Part shown: positions 24,867 through 35,834 of the stretch, piece by piece
Position numbering within the stretch: the first letter of the stretch is position 1
Layout of the letters: each line of letters starts with the position of its first letter
Origin: Owenia fusiformis
Taxonomy: Eukaryota; Annelida; Polychaeta; Sabellida; Oweniidae
Assembly: GCA_903813345.2 (NCBI GenBank)
Contig: CAIIXF020000002.1
Location: 12,542,150 to 12,606,149 of the forward strand
Direction of reading: 5' to 3'
DNA length: 64,000 nucleotides
Notes under the pieces: generated by a model
Database searches by the model: none
Seen by the model: the letters and a program-made list of their open reading frames with translations, nothing else
What the model was told of the DNA's origin: nothing
Made by a program: the position numbers and the translations under genes

Positions 24867-25317
24867 CTTTAATTTTTAATCCTCCTGGTGTTTCCTGAGT
24901 TGCAACTGGCAAAGGACTGTCCGTCCATTCTCCAGTGAATTGACTGGCATTTGTAAGCTTAGGGCTTGAGAGTCTTATTGATCTAGTTGGAGGTGCAGGA
25001 CATGGATGCCTTACACACGTCTGTGATAAATTTGGCTTTTTTTGATTACTTGAATAATAACCAAAGGTCTCATTTTCATTACAGCCTATTGCGGACCAAT
25101 TTAACATCTCAGATGATTGAAGTTTAGTTTGGTCATCTTTTGGTTTAATAATTGTTCGATGCATTTTAACGACAATTTCCTGATAATCGTCTCCGGGAGA
25201 AACACAAATGATGCCATCTATCTCTAGCGACTTGTTGAATGTTATTTTCTGGGCACAAAGCTTCAGAACGGCATCTTGTATTGACTGTGTCAAAGATGAG
25301 TAACTTGGTAATGCCAT
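24867..25317 (-). CDS. Zinc-finger gene, exon 1 with start codon
   Basis: An acceptor (CATGTTTCAG) lies just before 25319, so the exon begins GT then ATG at 25317, implying an upstream non-coding exon; in-frame codons further upstream are intronic. The exon encodes 150 residues plus one base and ends at donor AAAG|GTACAT. The first ~60 residues look folded: a helix-like SSLTQSIQDAVLKLCAQKI, then a strand-rich EIDGIICVSPGDDYQEIVVK. I think similar N-terminal segments occur in other invertebrate zinc-finger proteins but cannot name the domain. It is not a BTB, KRAB or SCAN domain. The rest is Ser/Pro-rich with CVRHPCPAPP. Start choice is supported by the acceptor position. Confidence 0.72.
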
Positions 25318-25319
25318 AC

Positions 25320-25896
25320 CTGAAACATGATGTAGATGTAATTTTACATGAAGTATTTTCATTTTCAAGGGTATGAAATGTATATTGGTAGATCAAACCA
25401 ACGTTTTCTGGAGGGAGGATAGAATCCTATGTTATCCAGTTCTTTATTACCTTGTAACCTGATATTTTAAGAGGTAGAAACAGTTCCTCTCATTTTAATC
25501 TGAGGGAACTTGTATCTTAATCCTGACTAAGACCATAGGCAGTTCTAGCCAGCAGTCAGCAGCACTCTACTACTAGAGGTTCTCAAGTAGTAGGCCCACT
25601 GGGCATTTATTTTGTTCAGGATGTTTTGAAGAACTAAAAATAAATGCTCATGGGCCTTCATTATGATAGGAAAATACTGTAGCTTAAAAAGCCAGTGGGT
25701 ATTAACATATATTTTACATATTTATATATTGAAGCAGACTGATAGAAAATTTTGATTTAACATACATATCGATGCCCAGTAGTCAATCAGTGATGTCATT
25801 CGTGAAAAATGTGTAACCATAGTGAAAAATGACAGATGAAGTAAAGGAACTAGCATATTTCAACAGTAAGTGTATATTAAAAAGTAATAGACTAAG
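25320..25896. other. Upstream of exon 1, no exon located
   Basis: Should contain part of the first intron of the zinc-finger gene if exon 1 is preceded by a non-coding exon. A near palindrome CTCTACTACTAGAGG is at ~25566. Nothing else recognised. Confidence 0.4.
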
Positions 25897-26165
25897 CATG
25901 GGCGTAGCCAGGGGGGGTGCGATGGGTGCGATCGCACCCCCCCATAACCTTTGATAATATGGATAGAGGTAGAAAAGAGCTTTAAAATGCTTTTTATTTG
26001 AAGCTTCTAGCTCAATTTTGAAGGAAGTTGCATCAATTTTTGTAAAATTCAAAAGTAATCTTAATTTTTTGTGTTGCTTATGGCAAAATCGCACCCCCCC
26101 TGACCGAAAACTGAAAAATTTTCGGTGATCGCACCCCCCCTGACTGAAAGCTGGCTACGCCCCTG
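25897..26165. mobile_element. hAT-like MITE (GGGCGTAGCCAG ends)
   Basis: 269 bp with left end CATGGGCGTAGCCAGGGGGG and right end complementary to CAGGGGCGTAGCCAGCTTTC. Inside each end is a second inverted motif around GTGCGATCGCACCCCCC. Ends of CAGGGGCGTAGCCA type are characteristic of hAT-derived MITEs in many animals. No perfect 8-bp duplication: flanks AGACTAAG and CTAAAATG match only weakly, so it is an old insertion or the ends are off by a few bases. Confidence 0.65.
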
Positions 26166-27368
26166 CTAAAATGGACCATTCTTTTCAGCCCAGTATATGG
26201 TTCAAATCTCATTTCCTAGCATTTTGAAGAATTATTCAAATTTCTGTAGTCGATGGATTGCTTCAATTATTTTTTTCCTTAGGTTATTTTATACAAAGTG
26301 GCTGGAGAACCTAAAATTTGAATTTGAATTTGATCAAAATTAAGCTAATTTGCATGTCCATCAATGTCCCGCAAATGTCGGCTTTGACCTACGCAAATTT
26401 CCAAAATTGTTGCAATCTGTTTTTCGTTCAGTGTCCTACACAAAAGTTGAGTAGTACCAAAGTGAGTGTGGTGAAGGTGTGAGGTAACCAATCCATCCGC
26501 CAAAAGGTATGACCCCCATATAGTCCATTTAAAAAACTGGTATTTTGCTCAAAATAAAGAGGAGGAGTTCAACTTTCATTTTTATTGCGAAAATAGGAAT
26601 GTTAAAGTCACAAATAGTTCAACATTGGCGTTTTTACTATGCGTGTGACCATCTCAGAACTGAGCAAATGTTAGCAAACGCGTAAGCAATCAGCGCCAAT
26701 AAATGGACGCTGATATCTGGAAAAGTAACCTGACTCCCTATAATTTGATGTAGATTAATCAAACCCCTATAATGAATAGGTACATTTTAATATATAACAC
26801 TATGGGGAGTAAACGTTTCAAAGTTGGTCATGAACGCCATATATGCAAAGTATTGTTCAGAATTTTTGAATTTCGTGTTGGATTAAGGTACTCACATCTG
26901 AAGCACGGTTTTTGTTTTTGACAAATTACAATAAAGTTTAATAATATTCCTATATGCGTATTGTGTGAAATTGTGTTTATTTAGTTAGTGCATTACATTT
27001 GATTAATCAGTATCTGAAAGTTTAATTTGAGTACTTCTACATTAAGTCCCAAACACGCAAATCCCTTGAATGTCCCGTGACATCACGTAAATTTACATAT
27101 ATATCATGTGAAATCCGGCCCCGCCGAATTTAGGGCACTTTGTCTAAAAAGTCTGTCCCTCCATGAAGTCTTTGGTGGTGATCCTGTTAACTTCTCCCCC
27201 AATTACCGAATTTGTCCCTCGAACAGTCCTGCGAAACCCCGCGAATTTGATCAAAATTGTGCAATCACGCAAATCCCTCAATGTCCGGGTTTGTGTAAAA
27301 AACCGGGTGACCGGGTAACTGGGTACTTAACGTTCCTAGCAGGGTTAGGATTTTTTTATTTATAACGT
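26166..27368. other. Degenerate repeats, no gene seen
   Basis: Contains scattered ATGTCC/CGCAAAT motifs (CAATGTCCCGCAAATGTCGG, CAAATCCCTTGAATGTCCCG, CGCAAATCCCTCAATGTCC) and a TCTAAAAAGTCTGTCCC segment at ~27145 that reappears at ~29590. This looks like an eroded repeat family. The 85-codon frame at 27108-27365 overlaps it and is not convincing. Confidence 0.45.
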
Positions 27369-28035
27369 TGGATCTGGACGATACATGTACGTTATTTTCA
27401 ACGTCACGTTTTGAGGTTATTTCACATCGTAACAACGTTAATTTTTAACGTTAAAATAACGTCGGTAATGAACCGATTTAGTGAGTACATATTGACGTCT
27501 TTGTAACGTTTCCTTAACTCACAAATATTTTGAAGCCATTTCCACAATGTTGAAATTCAACCATCCATCGACGTTTTGCTGAATATTTAAATAACGTCAG
27601 ATCAATACGGTCCATGAACGTCATTATTGACGTCACGTTTTGAGGTTATTTCAAATCGAAAAAACGTTTCGACAACGTTAAATTTTAACGTTAACAATAC
27701 GTCGGAAATGAACCGACTTAGTGAGAACACAAAGTTTTTGTCATGTCTCTTCCACCAACAAATATTTTGATATTAAAAGCCTGTCTTGACAACGTTGAAT
27801 TTTAACGTTTGAGTAACGTCACATATGGACCATTGTGTAGTAAAAAATCAAACGTTCCTGTTTGTTATGTTTTCCACACTAATGAACTTTACGGACACGT
27901 TACAACAACGTTCTTTTTATACCATCAATAGATGTCTCATGTTTACGTTGCCTCGATGTGTAAAGACCGAAAATGTGCAACGTCTTCTAGGAACTTATAT
28001 GCTACTTATGATCAACGTGACATGGACGTCACTGT
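27369..28035. repeat. AACGTT/ACGTCA-rich tandem repeat
   Basis: About three degenerate modules of ~230-240 bp. Anchors GTCACGTTTTGAGGTTATTT (~27402 and ~27628), AATGAACCGA(T/C)TTAGTGAG (~27465 and ~27708) and palindromic ACGTTAAWTTTTAACGTTA recur. Density of ACGTT and ACGTC is far above the surroundings. The 144-codon frame starting at 27825 runs through it and is probably accidental. Confidence 0.65.
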
Positions 28036-28490
28036 TTGCTGGGTCCATTATTTTAAAAAGTATTGTCTCGTATAAGGTAAAAATATCGAACACTGTTGCA
28101 GTGCACTCGGTAGGCTATCTGTCAAGTCATGGGCTTTCAACTAGAAGGGTAGGCAACTTCCCATATTTCATACATAAGCATTGCCTTTTGGGTTTTCAGA
28201 ATTGGAGAATGTACACATTCCAAGAAAATCTTATTTTTTACTTTTTAGGGATGATTTAAAGAAATAACTCCAATATAAAAACATGATCACCTACATACAT
28301 GTTGATAATTTAATAAAAAATGGAATTCATCATAATTATGACAATACAGAGAGTGAACATTCTCCCACAAATTATGTTTTTATTGGAATGTGTTCTTGAA
28401 TAATTACCCACAATGCAATACTCAAAGAGAACATCTTGATAGTTTATTGGTCTTTTTGTTTACTTTTACATGAGACTGAACATATTTTAT
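28036..28490. other. No gene seen
   Basis: AT-rich sequence; nothing recognised beyond the end of the chance frame to 28259. Confidence 0.35.
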
Positions 28491-28498
28491 GCTTTAAT

Positions 28499-28607
28499 CA
28501 CAGGGAATCGTATGGAGGGTCGGGCACAACCCTCCCCAACCTCTAAAGAGAAGTAGCCTTAGGAGGTTGGGGAGGGTTCTGCCCGACCCTCCATGCAATC
28601 CCCTGTG
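28499..28607. mobile_element. 109-bp hairpin MITE, hAT-like
   Basis: A near-perfect hairpin: CACAGGGAATCGTATGGAGG...CCCTCCCCAACCTC, an 18-base loop, GAGGTTGGGGAGGG...CCCTCCATGCAATCCCCTGTG. Left flank GCTTTAAT (28491-28498) is matched on the right by GCTTTAA (28608-28614) followed, after the adjacent TTAA element, by T at 29376, giving a split 8-bp duplication. An 8-bp duplication and CAGGG-type ends fit hAT. Confidence 0.65.
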
Positions 28608-28610
28608 GCT

Positions 28611-29375
28611 TTAAGGTCTCATGGAAGTTAACAGGAAATGACAAAACAAAAAATGACAAAGCCATGTTGGATTTTGAAAATTTTTTGAACCAAGATAACA
28701 GAGTTCTGTTTGGACCTCCAGTCAGTTTAACTAGTTCCAAATATCATTTACATGACCAGGAACACAATTGAAATGGTCAGAATGACCATAAACATGATAA
28801 AATAACCTTTTTAGCCCTCTGAAAATGTGACTGAAAAATAGCTAAAAGTAGGTGCTCAGGAAAGGTCAATGAACAGAATCTTTTGATTTTTTCAGAATAT
28901 GTGTCCAATATATTGCTCTAAATGACACAATCTTTGAAATTTTAAAAAATCGTCTGAAACAATAATGGCTGTAGTAAAAAGGAAAATAGATCGATTTTCA
29001 ATTCAGTTTTTTTCAATTTTTTCTTTTTCTAAGAATGATATCAAATTTTTTTGAATTGTATCATTTAGAGCAATATATTGGGCACATTTTCTGAAAAAGT
29101 CAAAATATTCTGTTCAGTGACCTTTCCTGAGCACCTACTCTTAGCTATTTTTTAGTCACATTTTCAGAGGGCTGAAAAGGTTATTCTATCATGTTTATGG
29201 TCATTCTGACCATTTCAACTGTGTTCCTGGTCATGTAAATGATATGTGGAACTAGTTAAACTGACTGGAGGTCCAAACAGAACTCTGTTATCTTGGTTCA
29301 AAAAATTTTCAAAATCCAGCATGGCTTTGTCATTTTTTGTTTTGTCACTTCCTGTTAACTTCCATGAGACCTTAA
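28611..29375. mobile_element. TTAA-flanked foldback MITE (AAGGTCTCAT family)
   Basis: 765 bp with long mirrored arms: TTAAGGTCTCATGGAAGTTA at the left and TAACTTCCATGAGACCTTAA at the right, continuing inward for about 330 bp each (for example CCTCCAGTCAGTTTAACTAG mirrored at ~29255). TTAA at both ends is the target duplication. It landed inside the right-hand target duplication of the neighbouring hairpin MITE, so it is the younger of the two. The 65-codon frame at 28543-28740 is within it and is not a gene. Confidence 0.85.
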
Positions 29376-30132
29376 TCATATTGAAAATTGATTTTTATTC
29401 AAAATAATACTAAAACATATACATTTATCAAATACTTTTTGAAACATTACCACAAAAAGGGAAGCGTGGCATTGCTCATTTGAAGGTCTCATGTTTACAA
29501 CACAGAGTTGCAAACCCTTCTAATTGAAAGCCCATGGTCAAGTCAATTCGCTACGCGCAAAATCCATGAGAATTTTGGGCGCTGGGTCTAAAAAGTCTGT
29601 CCCGCAAGAAAATCTTTGGGGATTGACAGTACTGCATACGAGGGCTCTGCCCGATCTTCCATACAAACGAACTTGAGAATGAAGAAACATTCTTATTCAT
29701 AAAATATTTAGGATTGCTTCCAAAATATGGCGTTTTACCTTAGATGCGACCGACCAGTTACATTTATGTTAATGATAATTTCAATATAAATGTGATGCAT
29801 AGAATGCAGAAGATGAAGAATAAATACATACCTAAAAATAATGAATGAAATATTGTCAAAATATTGAACCGGATGTCAAGATGTGGCGTGTCACTAAAAA
29901 TTAAATCGAAAACGAGGTCAACGTAAAAAGTAAGTGTAAAAATTGGGTTTATATTTCTTTGATAATAGATATAATTTACTATCGAAACGATTTGAAAAGG
30001 TAAGAAAGAAAACGCACGAATTGTATGTTTGACAGGGTCACATATATCTTCTTCTTCTTGATCCTTTTAGGCTAGTGTCCGTGACACTATTGCCGTATCA
30101 GGTATTGGCACTAGATCTATAGATCTACAGTT
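29376..30132. other. No gene seen
   Basis: AT-rich; includes a GGCGCTGGGTCTAAAAAGTC segment at ~29578 related to the degenerate repeat at ~27145, and ATCTATAGATCTACAG just before the CAC-ended element. Confidence 0.4.
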
Positions 30133-30854
30133 CACTGGGGGGTATCGTGATGCAACAACACCGTGTTGTTGCATCAAGATGGCCAGACTTCCGGTGATAG
30201 ATTTTCGTACGATGTTTTGTTTTCCCAATTTACACCCATTTCTAGGACGAGTTGCTCAATAATCATACACATGCAGTTAGCGCATGATCTATATTTTAAA
30301 AAACTGTAACGAACCAGAGGTCACGTTCGGTGTTTTAGTGCTATTTTATTGCGAACTTTTCAGCGTTCGCCACTGCGATGCATCATCGCTATTTTATTTA
30401 CTTTTTTATACTTTTTGACCTCTGTTTCGTTATCTCATCTTACCCCGATCATTTATTAATTAATTAGGGTAATAATATTGCATCGGGTCGCAACTTTGGT
30501 CAGTTTTTAGCAAGTTTAGTTGGTTCTTGTCCCTGGTCGATCACGGAAAATTCCGAAGGGGTCCGAATGACGTCATTTTTTGGTACAAAACATTGGACGT
30601 CTGCTTGAACTGGGTCATTCCGGGAAATTCTGCTGAGGTTTTACTCTACTACAAATTCTTCATCACATCTTATATTTGTCGGAGCTCGAGGCCTTCAAGG
30701 GATCTTCAACTATTCAACAAAGTATACATGGTGAGCGCAATCTTTGATAAGAAGCATCACAAGTGAGACAACTTTTATCTGAACGATCAGTTTTGGCCTA
30801 GACTATAATTTAGCGAAATTACTTTTACTTCTGAAAATCATTTCAAACTTATAA

Positions 30855-31347
30855 GAATCGGACAAGCTCTGAGTCCATGGTTTTATCTGAGTTAGCGACA
30901 ATAGTTGCCATTCAGTGATTAACCTGAGAATTCAGTACTGAAAGATTCTGATTGATCATTTTGATTAACTTGTAATTATTTCAATTCAATTATCTTCAAT
31001 AAACCAATCATTAATTCTGTCAAGTGTCATAATTTACCATATTGCATTAAAAATCGGACAAGCTCTGAGTCCATGGTTTTATCTGAGTTAGCGACAATAG
31101 TTGCCATTCAGTGATTAACCTGAGAATTCAGTACTGAAAGATTCTGATTGATCATTTTGATTAACTTGTAATTATTTCCATTCAATTATCTTCAATAAAC
31201 CAATCATTAATTCTGTCAAGTATCATAATTTACTATATTGCATCAAAAATCGGACAAGCTCTGAGTCCATGGTTTTATCTGAGTTAGCGACAATAGTTGC
31301 CATTCAGTGATTAACCTGAGAATTCAGTACTGAAAGATTCTTCATGA
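30855..31347 (+). repeat. 197-bp tandem repeats in 5' LTR
   Basis: Starts AATCGGACAAGCTCTGAGTC at 30855, 31052 and 31248; the third copy is partial. Each full copy has CTTCAATAAACCAATCATT with an AATAAA hexamer (first at 30998-31003). Repeats of this kind in LTRs often act as enhancers or polyadenylation regions; function here is inferred only. Confidence 0.85.
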
Positions 31348-33014
31348 TGTAATACTAATCTCATATCGGTCCTTGTCATAGTTATCTATAAGTTGATGCC
31401 ATATTTCTACTGTCACAGCGCAAGGTTGTAATTCTTTAGATTAACTATTTCCAACATTGGTTTTTGCACAGCCCTCTAACTGGTGTTAGGTGTCTGTTGT
31501 GACTTCTAAGATTCTGAAGATTCAGTTGTTGACCCTTTAATTTCTCAAGAAGTGAAGTTCTGTTCATTTGGAGACCCTTGAAGATAGTTTGGTACTTGAT
31601 GCACTGGGGATTACATGGTCGTAGCGTGTGGTTTGTGGCAATACAATTAGAAGGTTGATATTACACAGTGAAATGATATAATTTTAGTTCTGGCCTGATG
31701 CAATATTGTCTAGTAAGAGTGATATAACTGTTAAGGTATATTAATAGTAAGGGTAGACATATATATACATATTATTCAATTACATGTAGTTCAGGGTCGC
31801 TGTATCCGACATATAACATTTTACAGTTACTTCATGAGAACCACATATTCTGTGCCAAAATTCATTCATATAGTTTCACCTCATGAGGTGATACTTTCGT
31901 TGATATACTCTGCTATTTTATATGAGTAAGCCTTGATGTCAAGATTTAATTGAAACATTTCACAAAGTGCCAAGCTAAGTTCTACAATTTTATAAAACAA
32001 TTAGTATTTTTATAAGTAAGCGTATTTTTATATATAATAAACCATAAGAAACTTATTTCTGATATCGTGTTGGGTTTAAAAAGAGCTGTATTGATAACTT
32101 GAGGGAGTGATTCTATAAACCAGTGGTTATCTTTCAATCTCACATTTGTGAAACAGTATAGGAATATTATTTTGAAGCCTAGAAGGGCAAGAATTTCAGT
32201 CTCAATGCTATAATCTGATAACCACCTATAGAACATTGGCCAAAAGAAGTTAGATGCAGATCTGTATATGACTTAGTTCTACATTCTCCAGTTCTGACCC
32301 TTGGTTCACATTTCCAGGCACCTCAATTATAGACAAATCATTATTTAAAACAAAAGCCATTTATTTCCCCAACACCCTTTCACAGCAAAGACTACCCAAT
32401 TTAGTAAATCTACAAGATTCTCACAATTTCACTCCTATTTCATGCTCTTTAAAATTAAAACAATTTGAATCATCTTAACATCATATAGGCAGTCAATGTT
32501 TAATTCATTTATGAAATTTGTATCAAAGAAGCATAAAAGCCCACCCATGTTAACTGGCAGAGTAACATATTTTTTGAGATAGGATCTATTACATGCTGAA
32601 CTATTGCTCCCATGTTCTTAGCTTAACTTCAAGTTAATTAATTTAATGGCCATTTAATCTCACCTTATAATAGGTCTTGTGCTATTCACTGTTGTTGTTT
32701 ACATTGAGGACAAGTTGATCTCATGAATAGGGTCAGGCTGTTTTGACCTTTCATTTTTATTACATTGTTTCTACTTCATAATACATTTACAAAATTCGGT
32801 TCACGATTAATGATAATTTCACATTAAAGTTGCATCACAATATATTTTAACCCCAATATTGATAGCCAGTCACATTTTTACATTCTAGAGCTTTATGTAC
32901 ATTTAATTTAGTCACTTTTTAAAGGGGGCAGCACAAGTCAAAGCTATACAGTATTTCAGTTAGCAGCCTGGAAAGTATCATAACACAAAATATCTAAACT
33001 TACAGTTAATTTAT

Positions 33015-33021
33015 TATAAAA
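33015..33021 (+). promoter_or_regulatory. Candidate TATA box of the LTR
   Basis: TATAAAA 70 bp before the end of the 5' LTR, followed by a GC-richer stretch (GTTGCCCGGTCCTAGTCACG). If used, transcription would start near 33045 and the R-U5 part would be under 50 nt. This is a sequence match only. Confidence 0.35.
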
Positions 33022-33095
33022 CGTTGCCCGGTCCTAGTCACGCTACCATTCAATTATAGTTACATCATCTATACAGGGCCGAGCCGTTACAGTGT

Positions 33096-33112
33096 TGGCA
33101 GCTGAGTGGGAT
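33096..33112 (+). promoter_or_regulatory. Primer-binding site, probably tRNA-Leu
   Basis: TGGCAGCTGAGTGGGAT begins 4 nt after the 5' LTR. It complements the CCA end and acceptor/T-arm region of Leu-type tRNAs (TGGCAGC followed by GTGGGAT), with a small length difference between the two blocks. Position and TGG start fit reverse-transcription priming. Confidence 0.65.
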
Positions 33113-33241
33113 ATTTCATTTGTTATTACATTTGACCACGCCTTGATATTTTGTGTTGGTGATTTTTGTCATTTTTGTTTCAAGTTTCGTTAAGACAAAT
33201 AGCTTCAATTTTTCCGAATTAGTATTTGATCTCAAGTTATT

Positions 33242-33850
33242 ATGGCTGATAAAAGCCAAGTAGAATTTGATGCTGCCGCGGCAGAACATTCCGGAATGAA
33301 CCGATCTCCTTCACCTGTTGAGGGGGCCGTAAAGAATTTCTCAGATGGTGAGGTTACATTTAGTGTCTTCCCCAAGGATAGTGGTGTTGAAACCCAGACA
33401 GGTTCACAATTCGTCACCTCAGGTACTAGCCAGTTGAATGATACTGTCCCATTAAATGATTCAGATTCTAGGACAGTTATCAAGCAGTATATGGAAACTG
33501 CACCTTCAGAAGTAAATACCCCTACTAGTCAAGAAACTGTTGGCCATGGTGGTGCTAGGTCAAAGAACCTTGGTCCAGTGAAAAAACATTTGACATTTTC
33601 TGATACTAATGCATTGTTGTCTACAAGGCCAGTAGCAATCTCTCATGAAGTTGGTAATGTCAGTATGTCCCCTGTCTATGGGTCACAACAACAAGTAGTT
33701 CAAGATATTAATCCACGCATGTCAACAGTAGATATTTGAGCCTCTGGCTTAAAAAGGCAGGCTAGTAGGTCAAGTGGAGTTTACAGTGGTTCACCTTTAA
33801 GGTCACAGTCAGCTGTAGATAGTGTTAATCAGGTACCTGTCATGGCTTCA
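33242..33850 (+). pseudogene. gag: gag, 5' part (split; in-frame TGA)
   Basis: ATG at 33242 opens a frame of 165 codons to TGA at 33737-33739; the same frame then continues open for 37 codons to 33850, where a 10-bp duplication marks the insertion of the 5.3-kb element. The downstream gag part resumes at 39198 in the frame that continues this one once the insert and one duplication copy are discounted. The encoded region is Ser/Thr/Gln-rich, hydrophilic and without recognised domains, as expected for a Gag N-terminus. The TGA may be a C-to-T change of a CGA codon, a real stop, or a readthrough site. With the insertion present this fragment cannot reach the capsid region. Confidence 0.7.
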
Positions 33851-33869
33851 TAAAGGTGCAGGAATGGCT

Positions 33870-34600
33870 ATATCGTCGTATAGCGATATATATCGTCTCT
33901 CAGACGATATATTCGTGAAACTATCTCTCCCCATCCTCAAATCGAAATATATCCGATATATATCTCTGGGGTAGGATATATATCGAATATATCGTGTATA
34001 TCGTGTATATCGTCATCCATAAATATAAGAACTTTTTAACAAACCTCTGTATTGAAGATATATATCTGATATATATCTTGAAGACAGGATATATATATCG
34101 ATTATAGCGTATATCGTGTGTGTATCGCTCTATATCTAGGAAAGAGGATATATATCGTGTATATCGTTATCATGTGTATATCGCTCTATATCTTGGAAAG
34201 AGGATATATATCGAATATATCGTGTATATCGTCATCCATAAATATAAGAACTTTTTTTTAACAAATTTCTGTATTGAAGACAGGATATATAAAGATTTTA
34301 GCGTATATATCGCGTGTGTATCGCTCTTTATCTAGGAAAGAGGATATATATCGAATATATCGTGTATATCGTGCTTGAAAAATACGGTATTCGATATATA
34401 TCCTGTCTTCAAGATATATATCGGATATATATTCCCAGTTTACAATTTTGTTAAATCAGTTCTTATATTTTTCAAACATGATATACATGATATATTCGAT
34501 ATATATCCTCTTTCCAAGATATAGAGCGATATACACACCATATATACGATACATTCGATATATATCCTCTTTTCAAGATATTCAGGATTAGGGGGATGAT
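33870..34600. repeat. TATATCG repeat block, left side
   Basis: Degenerate copies of the 172-bp unit seen on the right side. About 34041-34370 is in the same orientation, then 34375-34580 in the reverse orientation (TATCCTGTCTTCAAGATATA and similar). Extremely AT-rich and able to form hairpins; short frames such as 34120-34335 are artefacts. Confidence 0.8.
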
Positions 34601-34936
34601 ATCAGGGTATATTAAATTTTTTTACATGTTTTCCAAAAAATTCATTTTCAATTTTTTTCAGTTTTTCACAAATTTTCATATTTTCAAAATTTTCATTTTT
34701 TCCAAATTTTTCATTTTTTCCAAAAAATCGTGTATATTTTGATATCAAGACAAATATCAAGTAGGTATCTTTTTTTCACAAATTAAATTTATTTCCAAAA
34801 AATTATTTTTTTCCAAAAATGAGTTTTTTTAATATTTTTTATTTTTTGATTAAAATTATCTTCACATTTTAATTTCTTTAAGTATTTTGTTCTTCTTGCC
34901 CTTATACTTAATTTCCCAATGTACTTGGGAGTAGGT
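34601..34936. other. Poly-T/poly-A tracts
   Basis: Repeated TTTTTCCAAAAAATT-type runs within the nested element. No other signal. Confidence 0.7.
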
Positions 34937-35751
34937 TATACCCTCCATAAGTTTTGCAACCCTAACCCCCTCATTGAACTACATATCAAAGGCTCTTTTT
35001 GTTTGATTTTTTATTAACATAACCTTTTGAAAAAATACTTATTGTATTGATGGAAATGTAACTTGACTTCATTTCCAATGCCCCCAAGGTTTCCCAATTT
35101 TTTCCTCAATCACAATAGGTCGAAAATTGATGATAAACTTTATGAATTTGTGAAAACCGTCATTCCTATGTAAACCAATGGAAAATGGTGGGTTCGGGGC
35201 AAATCTGATTTCAGGGTATCTAACCAGTAAAAGACTCACCTAAAATATTTTTATAATTTTAGAAAATTGAATTGTCTACTTTTTGTACTCCAAGTGTTCA
35301 GTTTACTTTATGAATACTTAATATGTAACAGAAAAATAAATTTGACTTTGAAGACATTTAACTTTTAAAAACTGAGGAAACATATCAAATTTTTATTAAA
35401 CAAAGTAAGCAAATACAATTTTGGCCACCTAACTTGTATTTTTTGCAAGATCTCAGATGGATAAATATTCTGTCATATGACTTGCGGCGAACCTACCATT
35501 TCCCATTGGTTTACATGGGAATGTCGATTTTCCAAAATTCATCAGATTTATCATCAATTTTCAACCTATTGCAATTGAGGAAAAGAATTGGGAACATTTG
35601 GAGGCATTGGAAATGAATTAAGTTACATTCCCATCAATATTATAAGTATTTTCCTCGCAGGTAATGGAAATAGAAATTCAAACATAAAGAGGCTTTAACA
35701 CGTAGTTCAATGAGGGAGCTAAGATTGCCAAACTTACGGAGGGGAGTGTAT
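34937..35751. repeat. Imperfect 270-bp inverted repeat
   Basis: Left arm ~34937-35210 mirrors right arm ~35480-35751; for example CCCTCATTGAACTACATATC pairs with GTAGTTCAATGAGGGAG, and CCTATGTAAACCAATGG with CCATTGGTTTACATGGG. Identity is well below that of the termini, so this foldback is older than the 5.3-kb element's terminal repeats or evolves faster. Confidence 0.7.
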
Positions 35752-35834
35752 GTAACGTAAATATTTCTAAGATTCAATCCTTTTTTCTCTCATTCAACAG
35801 AAGATTTTGGGTAGATGTTGCTCTTGACCATGGT

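Larger units (their letters stand above)
30305..33091 (+). repeat. 5' LTR (2787 bp)
   Basis: Begins TGTAACGAACCAGAGG and ends GAGCCGTTACA. Unusually long for the superfamily. Contains 2.5 tandem ~197-bp repeats (30855-31347) and an AT-rich 3' half. Small frames inside (30527-30766 plus strand, 31982-32236 minus strand) are duplicated exactly in the 3' LTR and show no domain, so they are not called as genes. Confidence 0.95.

Noticed and set aside
25897-26165. 8-bp target duplication for the hAT-like MITE
   Set aside because: Flanking octamers AGACTAAG and CTAAAATG do not match well enough to claim.
27825-28259. 144-codon plus-strand frame
   Set aside because: Starts inside the ACGTT-rich tandem repeat and has no recognisable features.
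30527-30766. 79-codon frame in the LTR, repeated at 46297-46536
   Set aside because: Preserved in both LTRs only because the LTRs are near-identical; the protein shows no domain.
34937-35751. Inverted repeat considered as a separate inserted element
   Set aside because: No sharp ends or direct repeats were found; arms are diverged and could be part of the 5.3-kb element's own structure.
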